Positions 1 to 5,858 of a stretch of 12,247 nt of DNA are shown here, in pieces. Source of the stretch: Actinomycetota bacterium. Its GTDB lineage: Bacteria > Actinomycetota > Humimicrobiia > Humimicrobiales > Humimicrobiaceae. The translations under genes and the position numbers were made by a program. The notes beneath the pieces are model-generated. The model was not told where the DNA came from and searched no databases. It was given only the letters and a program-made list of their open reading frames with translations. The stretch is from positions 1 through 12,247 of the forward strand of contig JADHVN010000032.1 of the NCBI GenBank assembly GCA_016783995.1, in the 5' to 3' direction. Position 1 is the first letter of the stretch, and each line of letters opens with the position of its first letter.

Positions 1-333
1 GGGAAAGAAATAAGGAAATTAAATAAAAAATACAGGAGAATAGATAGGGAAACTGATGTGCTGTCTTTTTCATATATTTCTGATAAAGATAAGATAAGCC
101 CGGGGGCAAGCACTTATACTGTAGGGGAAATAATTATTTGTCCGGAAGTTGCGCAGTCCAATATTTTAAAACAGGATGAAAACTGGAATCTGAATCTGGA
201 GATAATTTTGCTGATAATACACGGCATACTGCATATATATAATTATGACCACGAGGAAGAAAAAAATAGAATAGATATGGAAAGTATCCAGGATAGTTTA
301 GTATCTGACACAAGAAGAACTTTTAAACTCTAA
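1..333 (+). CDS. ybeY: YbeY endoribonuclease, 5'-truncated by the window edge
   Basis: YbeY is a metal-dependent single-strand endoribonuclease involved in 16S rRNA 3'-end maturation and ribosome quality control in the cytoplasm. The frame is open from base 1 and gives 110 residues. Family members are about 150, so the first ~40-50 residues lie outside the window. The visible part begins with a conserved LN-x-x-YR-x-x-D stretch leading into TDVLSF (around bases 52-69). The zinc-binding signature HGxLHxxxxDH follows, with His at fragment residues 74, 78 and 84 (from base 220). The GTG at 58 is only the Val inside TDVLSF and is not a start. One oddity is that the usual Gly in HGxLHxxGYDH is Asn (HIYNYDH); the three metal-binding His are intact. 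In related genomes ybeY sits upstream of era and recO, but here era does not follow. Identification is firm. Confidence 0.93.
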   Translation, partial: GKEIRKLNKKYRRIDRETDVLSFSYISDKDKISPGASTYTVGEIIICPEVAQSNILKQDENWNLNLEIILLIIHGILHIYNYDHEEEKNRIDMESIQDSLVSDTRRTFKL

Positions 334-410
334 TTTTTTTCATCATAAATTATTCAATCTCAAACTACTCAAAACTACGGCTGCTGCTATTGACAAATAA
401 TGTAAAATTG

Positions 411-463
411 ATACTAGATATGTCTTTTTTTTAAATTTTAAAATAAATATTAGTTTCTAGTAT
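411..463 (+). repeat. Inverted repeat across the GNAT gene start
   Basis: ATACTAGA at 411-418 is perfectly complementary to TCTAGTAT at 456-463. The 37-base AT-rich spacer contains an eight-T run. The right arm takes in the first two bases of the ATG at 462, so the folded RNA would partly bury the start codon of the acetyltransferase gene, which also lacks a recognisable ribosome binding site. An 8-base match in DNA this AT-rich may be chance; a role in translational control is inference. Confidence 0.3.
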
Positions 464-929
464 GAACAATATATTTATACAGGAGATAAAGGGTGTTGAC
501 TGGAAATTGGTAAGCAGGATTGGAAAATTAGAAAAAAAGAATCTGGGAAACAAAGCTTCAATAAACCAGTGGGTAATACCGGTAATAATAAGGTATGGAA
601 AATTTATTGTAGCTCAAAAAAGTAGGGACAGCTCTGATATTATTGGAGTATGCGAGCTTATAAGAAGCTGGAAAGATAAGAATACAGCTTTTATTCATTC
701 TTTTTATATTGACAAAGAATACAGAAAAAAAGGCATCGGCAGGATGCTTCTGGGAAAAGTAATTGATATTTTAAAAAACGATGATTTTAAGGAAATAGAA
801 TTAACCGTTGATCCTGTCAATAAGGCTGCTGGCCAACTTTATAAGGATTTTGGTTTTAAAAAAATTATCTTGAGGAAAAATGAATATGGTAGAGGAGTGG
901 ACCGGGATTTAATGAGATTAAAGCTATAA
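462..929 (+). CDS. GNAT family N-acetyltransferase
   Basis: This is a predicted acetyl-CoA-dependent N-acetyltransferase of the GNAT fold, 155 residues, a normal single-domain size. The acetyl-CoA pyrophosphate loop (motif A) is clear: FYIDKEYRKKGIGRMLL at about residues 81-97, with the R-x-x-G-x-G signature at R88-G93. Motif B follows as LTVDPVN...A..LY..FGF (about 114-132), with N120 and Y127 in the usual positions. The substrate cannot be read from the sequence. The similarity to RimI-like enzymes is general and does not justify a gene symbol. ATG 462 is the only reasonable start, because an in-frame TAA lies at 444-446. No good ribosome binding site precedes it. Its place between ybeY and deoC is unlike the usual cluster, so it looks like a lineage-specific insertion. 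A terminator-like hairpin follows it. Confidence 0.85.
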   Translation: MNNIFIQEIKGVDWKLVSRIGKLEKKNLGNKASINQWVIPVIIRYGKFIVAQKSRDSSDIIGVCELIRSWKDKNTAFIHSFYIDKEYRKKGIGRMLLGKVIDILKNDDFKEIELTVDPVNKAAGQLYKDFGFKKIILRKNEYGRGVDRDLMRLKL

Positions 930-934
930 TGAAT

Positions 935-960
935 AAAAACAGTTTTAAATCTGGTTTTTT
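935..960 (+). terminator. Weak intrinsic terminator-like hairpin after the GNAT gene
   Basis: AAAAACAG (935-942) can pair with CTGGTTTTT (951-959) with one bulged G at 953 and an 8-base loop, ending in a T6 run (955-960). It starts six bases after the acetyltransferase stop. The stem is almost all A-T, so termination would be weak. It fits separation of the acetyltransferase gene from deoC. Confidence 0.35.
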
Positions 961-1007
961 GGCTATTGATTATAAAAATATTATTAGTTATAGATAAATA
1001 AAGGTGA

Positions 1008-1718
1008 GTGGTAAAAACGTTAACTAAAGAGCAATTAGCAAAGACTATTGATCAGACATTACTTAATCCTATTGCAACTTCAAAGGACATAGAACAGTTA
1101 TGTATTAATGCTAAAAAAAATCATTTTGCAGCAGTGTGTATTAATCCTACTTATATAGCACAGGCAAAAAAAATATTGGCCGACACCGATGTAAAAGTTT
1201 GCTCTGTGGTAGGCTATCCGCTGGGGGCAAATACTATAGAAACAAAGGTCTTTGAAGCAAGGAATAATGTAAAAAAAGGTGCAGATGAGCTGGATATGGT
1301 AATAAATTTAGGAGCTGTGAAAAGCGGTAATTATGAGTATGTCGAAAGAGAAATCAAAATAGTTGTTAATGTGATAAGGCGTGAACAAATAGCAGAATAT
1401 AACAGGCATATTAATATCAAGGTCATAATCGAGACTGCAATTTTAACCAGGGATGAAATTAAAAAAGTGTGCGCAATTATTGAGAGATCTGGCGCAGATT
1501 TTGTGAAGACATCTACCGGGTTTGGTGTAAAAGGTGTAGAACTTGATGATGTCAGGCTGATAAGAGAAATTGTTACCAGGAATATAGGAGTTAAAGCATC
1601 AGGCGGAATAAGAACATTTAAAGATGCACAGGCGCTTATAGATGCCGGCGCAACAAGACTGGGGACCAGCAGTGGAATAAACATAATCAAAGAGTACAGT
1701 GCTATTTTTAATAAATAA
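1008..1718 (+). CDS. deoC: Deoxyribose-phosphate aldolase
   Basis: DeoC cleaves 2-deoxy-D-ribose 5-phosphate to glyceraldehyde 3-phosphate and acetaldehyde in deoxynucleoside catabolism; it is a cytoplasmic class I TIM-barrel aldolase. The 236 residues are full family length. The Schiff-base lysine is K167 in DFVKTSTGFG, the second active-site lysine is K196 in GVKASGGIRT, and the catalytic aspartate is D96 in ELDMVIN. The phosphate-binding end (LGTSSG, 218-223) is present. The start is GTG 1008: a TGA stop lies immediately upstream in frame (1005-1007), and no ATG, GTG or TTG follows before the conserved IDQTLL. An AAAGGTGA ribosome binding site abuts the start, closer than usual. recO starts three bases after its stop, so the two are probably co-translated. 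No other nucleoside-salvage gene (deoA, deoD, cdd) is visible, so its use here may be general deoxyribose scavenging. Confidence 0.95.
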   Translation: MVKTLTKEQLAKTIDQTLLNPIATSKDIEQLCINAKKNHFAAVCINPTYIAQAKKILADTDVKVCSVVGYPLGANTIETKVFEARNNVKKGADELDMVINLGAVKSGNYEYVEREIKIVVNVIRREQIAEYNRHINIKVIIETAILTRDEIKKVCAIIERSGADFVKTSTGFGVKGVELDDVRLIREIVTRNIGVKASGGIRTFKDAQALIDAGATRLGTSSGINIIKEYSAIFNK

Positions 1719-1721
1719 AAA

Positions 1722-2504
1722 ATGCCATCTTATAAAGCTAAGGCTATTATTTTAAAATCATATAAACTGGGAGAATCAGATAAAATAGTTAAAATGTACT
1801 CCCAGGATGGAGATATAATAAATGCAGTAGCTAAAAGCGCCAGGAAGATCCGCAGTAAATTTGGGGGAAGGCTTGAGCTTTTTAATCTTGTTGATCTGGA
1901 GCTTTCAACAGGCAGGAATCTGGATATTATAAATCAGGTAGAAATAATAAAAAGTTTTAAAAATATTGCTTCAGATTTTTACAAATTTGTCTTCTGTGAA
2001 ATCATAAGCAAAATTATCTTAAAAACACAGGTCTCCGGCGGAGACTCTTCCCAACTTTTATTTAAATTAATTTATATCTGTTTTAACGAGATCAACAATC
2101 TGGATCCGGAAGATGTCGTCTCTCTAAAGAAGACTATGTGTTTTTTCGAAATTAAGTTTTTAAGAATTACAGGCTATGTACCTTTGCTTGAAAACTGCAG
2201 CAAGTGCAATCAGAAATTAAAAAATTTATACTCTTTCCATAAAAATAAAATTTATTTTTCAGTTAGATATGGAGGGATTCTTTGCAGGAAATGTGCAGAT
2301 TCTTCAGGAGGTATGGAAGTCCTGGGTGCATCAGATTACAGGTTTTTATATGATTTATTTAATCTCAAACTCGAAGATTTTAGAGATTTAGAGGTAGGTC
2401 TTCCAACACTTAAAAGGGTGTATAAACTGATAGAGAACTATATTATTTACCATACTGAATGCAATGTGGAAAGTTTTAAATATTTTAAAAAAATAGGACT
2501 GTAA
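1722..2504 (+). CDS. recO: DNA repair protein RecO
   Basis: RecO works with RecR (and RecF) to load RecA on SSB-coated single-stranded DNA in the RecFOR recombinational repair pathway and also anneals ssDNA. The 260 residues show the usual arrangement. An N-terminal OB-fold runs over about 1-80, with the GGRLELFNLVDLELSTGRNLDII stretch split around residues 48-70, very close to the family consensus. A helical domain follows. A C4 zinc finger with Cys 159, 162, 188 and 191 is present, and the conserved tail around IENYIIYHTE is intact. ATG 1722 lies three bases after the deoC stop without a visible ribosome binding site, which suggests translational coupling. In many Firmicutes recO follows era; here it follows deoC. 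The next gene, glyQ, is in the order expected for the family. Confidence 0.93.
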   Translation: MPSYKAKAIILKSYKLGESDKIVKMYSQDGDIINAVAKSARKIRSKFGGRLELFNLVDLELSTGRNLDIINQVEIIKSFKNIASDFYKFVFCEIISKIILKTQVSGGDSSQLLFKLIYICFNEINNLDPEDVVSLKKTMCFFEIKFLRITGYVPLLENCSKCNQKLKNLYSFHKNKIYFSVRYGGILCRKCADSSGGMEVLGASDYRFLYDLFNLKLEDFRDLEVGLPTLKRVYKLIENYIIYHTECNVESFKYFKKIGL

Positions 2505-2519
2505 GCAGTTTAAAACTTT
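2470..2519 (+). terminator. AT-only inverted repeat with T-rich tail at the end of recO
   Basis: AAAGTTTTAAA (2470-2480) is perfectly complementary to TTTAAAACTTT (2509-2519). The loop is 28 bases and T-rich sequence follows (to 2530). The left arm lies inside the last codons of recO. The long loop and near absence of G-C pairs make this a doubtful terminator. It is listed because the position and the T-tract fit the end of a deoC-recO transcript. Confidence 0.28.
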
Positions 2520-2643
2520 TTTTACTTTTTTATTATAAATTCCAGCTTCTAGAGTGTATACTTTTAAGCGTTAAACTATAAAAAACAACATATCATTAAT
2601 TTCTATATAAAATAAGATAAAATTACCGGTGATAATTGCCTGG

Positions 2644-2671
2644 TGGAGCAGAAAATTTCTGTTTTGCTCCA
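2644..2671 (+). promoter_or_regulatory. Hairpin in the glyQ upstream region
   Basis: TGGAGCA (2644-2650) pairs perfectly with TGCTCCA (2665-2671), the most GC-rich stem in this gap. The 14-base loop overlaps a second, competing inverted repeat, CAGAAA/TTTCTG (2649-2654 and 2656-2661). A short T-rich stretch follows. Two mutually exclusive pairings about 60 bases before the glyQ start could be an attenuator-like leader or a terminator. No T-box consensus (AGGGTGG...ACCGCG type) is present, so a glycyl-tRNA-sensing T-box is not supported. Function is inference. Confidence 0.33.
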
Positions 2672-2690
2672 ATGTTTTGATCCAGTTTAA

Positions 2691-2719
2691 TTGACTATTA
2701 AAATTAATGTTATTAAAAT
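2691..2719 (+). promoter_or_regulatory. Possible sigma-A promoter upstream of glyQ
   Basis: TTGACT (2691-2696) is followed after exactly 17 bases by TAAAAT (2714-2719), each one mismatch from consensus. Initiation would fall near 2726, only a base or two before the glyQ ATG at 2728. The transcript would then be nearly leaderless and would lose the AAGGA ribosome binding site (2720-2724). That conflict lowers confidence; an upstream promoter with read-through is the alternative. Confidence 0.3.
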
Positions 2720-2727
2720 AAGGAACT

Positions 2728-3600
2728 ATGAATTTCCAGGATATTATTTTTAACCTGCAAAAATACTGGTCAGATAATGGCTGTATTATAAAGCAGCCGA
2801 TGGACCTGGAAAAGGGTGCGGGAACATTCAACCCGGATACTTTCCTGCGGTGTTTGGGCCCTGAACCATGGAATGTTGCTTATGTCGAGCCCAGCAGGAG
2901 ACCTACAGACGGTAGATATGGTGAAAATCCTTTCAGAACCCAGTTTTATTATCAGTTTCAGGTACTGTTAAAACCATCTCCTGATGATGTAATAGAACTT
3001 TATCTTGGTTCTCTTGAGAGTCTGGGTATTAATTTAAAATTGCATGATATAAGGTTTGTTGAGGATGACTGGCAATCTCCAACTATAGGTGCTGTAGGCC
3101 TGGGCTGGGAAGTATGGGCTGATGGAATGGAAATAACCCAGTTTACCTATTTCCAACAGATGGGAGGCTTTATGCTCAAGCCTGTCTCGGCAGAGATCAC
3201 TTATGGTTTGGAGCGGATTGCTATGTACCTGCAGGACAAGGATAGTTTCTGGGATCTAAAATGGTCTGACGGGATCTCCTACGGGGATTTGCATCTTGAA
3301 TCTGAGAAACAGTGGTCGGTTTATAATTTTGAAGTAGCCAGTGTAAGTATGCTTCTGGATTTGTTTAAGAAATATGAAAAGGAATTTGAAAGAGTTATTG
3401 ACAGAGGACTTATCTTTGTAGGATGCGAATATGTAATTAAATGTTCACATATTTTTAATTTGCTGGATGCAAGAGAGGCAATAAGTGTAGCGGAGAGGAC
3501 TTCTTATATTGCCAGAGTTAGAAATCTTGCCAAAATTTTATGTTCTGCCTATCTTAAGCAGAGAGAGGAAATGGGATACCCGCTACTTAAAAAGGAATAG
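2728..3600 (+). CDS. glyQ: Glycyl-tRNA synthetase alpha subunit
   Basis: This is the catalytic subunit of the alpha2beta2 glycyl-tRNA synthetase, which activates glycine with ATP and transfers it to tRNA-Gly. At 290 residues it is full length for the family. The N-terminus [17 protein letters not shown] and the motif 2 region [16 protein letters not shown] (53-68) are nearly invariant, as is motif 3, [14 protein letters not shown] (156-169). ATG 2728 has an AAGGA site a few bases upstream and gives the canonical N-terminus. glyS begins nine bases after the stop, so the two subunits form an operon. The bacterial heterotetrameric type, rather than the single-chain type found in some Firmicutes, is informative about lineage. 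Confidence 0.97.
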   Translation: MNFQDIIFNLQKYWSDNGCIIKQPMDLEKGAGTFNPDTFLRCLGPEPWNVAYVEPSRRPTDGRYGENPFRTQFYYQFQVLLKPSPDDVIELYLGSLESLGINLKLHDIRFVEDDWQSPTIGAVGLGWEVWADGMEITQFTYFQQMGGFMLKPVSAEITYGLERIAMYLQDKDSFWDLKWSDGISYGDLHLESEKQWSVYNFEVASVSMLLDLFKKYEKEFERVIDRGLIFVGCEYVIKCSHIFNLLDAREAISVAERTSYIARVRNLAKILCSAYLKQREEMGYPLLKKE

Positions 3601-3609
3601 AAAATAATT

Positions 3610-5736
3610 ATGAGAAAAAATTTAGTTTTTGAGATTGGAACTGAAGAACTACCTCCTTCATGTACTGGAGAAGGAGTTAGGGGGCTTAAGGAAATTCTTG
3701 AAAATAAACTGGCTGAAAATAGATTAGAATTTGAAGATATTCAAACTTACAGTTCGCCAAGAAGGCTGGTTGCTGTAGTAAAAGGATTAAGTGAGCTTCA
3801 AAATTCTAAAGAGAGAACAGTTGCCGGCCCTACCCTGAAGGTTGCATTTGATAAGGATGGCAATTCTACCAGGGCTGCAGAAGGATTTGCCAGGAGTTTG
3901 AATCTGGAAGTTTCTGATCTGGAAGAAATCGAAGTTGAGGGCAAAGGTGTATATCTGGGAAAAAGGATTATAGAAGAAGGAAAAAAAGCTGTAGATGTCC
4001 TGCCTGATATACTAAAGGACTCTATACTCTCTCTTACCTTCAGTAAGCAGATGACCTGGGCAGACTATGATATTAAATTTGCTCGTCCCATAAGATGGAT
4101 TCTTGCTTTGTATGATAATGAGGTAATAAAATTTAGCATTGCAAATTTAAATTCCGCAAATATTACTTTTGGACACCGCATACTAAGTCCCGGACCTATT
4201 AACATAAAGGATGCCGACAGCTATTTTAAACTACTCCAGGATAAGGGGGAAGTAATAGCTGATGCTGGAAAAAGAAAAGAATTAATATTGAATCAGATCA
4301 ATCAACTGGAAGAAAAAGTATGGAAAGGCAACTATAAGGTTGTTTTGGATGGAAACTTACTAAATGATGTGGTGAATATGGTCGAGATACCGAATGTTGT
4401 TATAGGTAACTTCCCTGAAGAGTTTCTATACATTCCTAAAGACCTACTTGTAGAAGCAATACAGTACCACCAGAAATATTTTGCAGTTTTAGATAAATCG
4501 GGTAATGTCAGCACCAAATTTTTGATTATACAGAATGGAATAAAAGATAATGGTGGAATAAAGAAGGGTAATGAAAGAGTACTGAAAGCCAGGTTGAGCG
4601 ATGCCGCATTTTTTTATGAAGAGGATAAAAAACACGATTTCAACTACTGGGCTGATAAACTAAAGGGAGTGATTTTCTTTTCAAATCTTGGCAGTATGCA
4701 TAATAAAGCTTTAAGGCTTAAAAAGGTCAGCGCCTATATTGCCAAGTTACTGGTGGGTAGCAGGCTCCACGAAAAAGATGATATCTCTACTAATTTAGCT
4801 GCAGCAAGTATGCTTTGCAAATGTGACCTGGTTACCAATGTGGTAGTGGAATTTCCAGCACTTCAGGGGGTAGTTGGCTGTCAGTATGCCATGGAGAAGG
4901 GCGAAAAGAGCGAGGTGTCGGATGCAATTTTTGAACACTACCTTCCCAGGTTTGCCGCTGATATTCTTCCGGCCACAGATGTAGGCCTGATATTATCTAT
5001 TGCTGATAAAATTGATACTATAACCGGGATGTTTCTGGTGGGAAAGATACCTTCCGGTTCCGAAGATCCTTTTGCATTAAGGAGAAAAGCTTCTGGTATT
5101 GTACTTTCGATACTTAAAGGAAAATATGATTTTGATCTGACCGGTTTAATAAGTTACAATCAGAACCTCTACCAAAAATCTTTTGATTTTAGAGGTATAA
5201 GTGATTTGAAGATTAGTACCGGGATTAAAGATTTTATTATTGCAAGATACAGGTTCTTGCTGGAGAAAAAAGATAAGAGATTGGATATTTTAGAATCAAT
5301 TCTAGGGTCAGGATGCTGCTCTATTTTAGATATTGATTTAAGATATAAGGCCATAGAAGAGTTTATCGAAAGTGAAGATATAAAAAAGATTTCATATCCT
5401 ATGATTAGATGTAAAAATATAATAGATAAAAAAGAATTTGGAGAAGTTGATGAGAAACTGCTGGAGGAAGAATATGAAAAAAGATTATTTTCATCTGTTA
5501 ATATGAAGGAAAAAGCAATAAAGGACCTTATGTGCAAAAAAGATTACACTGCAGTTATTGCTGAACTTTATGGATTTGGAGAAATTGTAGATTTGTTTTT
5601 TGACAAGGTTCTGGTTATGAACAAAGACAAAAAAGTAAGATCCAATAGGATTAATTTAATCAAAAAAGCAGTTGACCTTTACTTACTGCTGGCAGATTTT
5701 TCAAGATTGACCATAGAGGGTAATAGCAGAATATAG
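3610..5736 (+). CDS. glyS: Glycyl-tRNA synthetase beta subunit
   Basis: This is the tRNA-binding subunit that completes the alpha2beta2 glycyl-tRNA synthetase with GlyQ. The 708 residues are close to the ~690 typical of the family. Characteristic stretches run in order: LVFEIGTEELPP at the N-terminus; SSPRRLVAVV; KQMTWADYDIKFARPIRWI; LLVEAIQYHQKYFAVLD; the NG-IKDNG...GNERVLKARLSDAAFF block; then the HD-like domain with KCDLVTNVVVEFPALQGVVG and the DKIDTITGMFLVGKIPSGSEDP segment. The C-terminal DALR-type anticodon-binding domain ends near LADFSRLTIEGN. The gene is complete with no frameshift. ATG 3610 gives the canonical N-terminus. The best ribosome binding site (AAGGA) lies within the last codons of glyQ, about 13 bases away, which fits coupled translation. 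Confidence 0.97.
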   Translation: MRKNLVFEIGTEELPPSCTGEGVRGLKEILENKLAENRLEFEDIQTYSSPRRLVAVVKGLSELQNSKERTVAGPTLKVAFDKDGNSTRAAEGFARSLNLEVSDLEEIEVEGKGVYLGKRIIEEGKKAVDVLPDILKDSILSLTFSKQMTWADYDIKFARPIRWILALYDNEVIKFSIANLNSANITFGHRILSPGPINIKDADSYFKLLQDKGEVIADAGKRKELILNQINQLEEKVWKGNYKVVLDGNLLNDVVNMVEIPNVVIGNFPEEFLYIPKDLLVEAIQYHQKYFAVLDKSGNVSTKFLIIQNGIKDNGGIKKGNERVLKARLSDAAFFYEEDKKHDFNYWADKLKGVIFFSNLGSMHNKALRLKKVSAYIAKLLVGSRLHEKDDISTNLAAASMLCKCDLVTNVVVEFPALQGVVGCQYAMEKGEKSEVSDAIFEHYLPRFAADILPATDVGLILSIADKIDTITGMFLVGKIPSGSEDPFALRRKASGIVLSILKGKYDFDLTGLISYNQNLYQKSFDFRGISDLKISTGIKDFIIARYRFLLEKKDKRLDILESILGSGCCSILDIDLRYKAIEEFIESEDIKKISYPMIRCKNIIDKKEFGEVDEKLLEEEYEKRLFSSVNMKEKAIKDLMCKKDYTAVIAELYGFGEIVDLFFDKVLVMNKDKKVRSNRINLIKKAVDLYLLLADFSRLTIEGNSRI

Positions 5737-5780
5737 AAACCTTTTTAAAACATTTTGCTCTTATTTTTTTTTAATTTTTT

Positions 5781-5789
5781 TGGTATCAT
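5781..5789 (+). promoter_or_regulatory. Possible extended -10 promoter for ppdK
   Basis: TGGTATCAT (5781-5789) fits the TGnTATAAT extended -10 pattern with one mismatch in the hexamer. The sequence before it is a T-rich tract with no recognisable -35 hexamer. Initiation near 5796 would leave a leader of about 60 bases before the ppdK ATG. The T-rich block (5760-5781) could also terminate the glyQS transcript, but I see no GC stem in front of it. Confidence 0.3.
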
Positions 5790-5858
5790 AATTCGATTTA
5801 ATTTTTTACAATTACAGAATAGAGTTAGTGATTTAACCAGGAAAGGGATTGATAGGAA

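Noticed and set aside
58..333. A complete 91-residue protein starting at GTG 58
   Set aside because: The frame is open back to base 1 and the upstream residues match the conserved YbeY N-terminal side of TDVLSF, so GTG 58 is an internal Val codon of a gene cut by the window edge.
362..378. AAACTAC direct repeat with a 10-base period
   Set aside because: Only two short copies; too little to call a regulator-binding iteron.
390..420. Perfect TTGACA (390-395) as a promoter for the acetyltransferase gene
   Set aside because: No hexamer at 16-18 bases matches TATAAT in more than three positions; the good TAAAAT at 403-408 is only seven bases away.
966..994. Promoter candidates for deoC (TTGGCT or TTGATT with AT-rich -10 matches)
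   Set aside because: Each hexamer matches only about four of six positions, and several overlapping versions exist, as expected by chance in AT-rich DNA.
2571..2831. Minus-strand ORF overlapping the glyQ upstream gap and start
   Set aside because: It runs antisense into the conserved glyQ N-terminus, has no recognisable motif or ribosome binding site, and its translation looks non-coding.
5169..5537. 122-codon minus-strand ORF inside glyS
   Set aside because: Serine/phenylalanine-rich shadow of the glyS coding strand with no recognisable domain; glyS is intact across the region. The same reasoning removes the other antisense ORFs inside deoC, ppdK, dnaG and rpoD.
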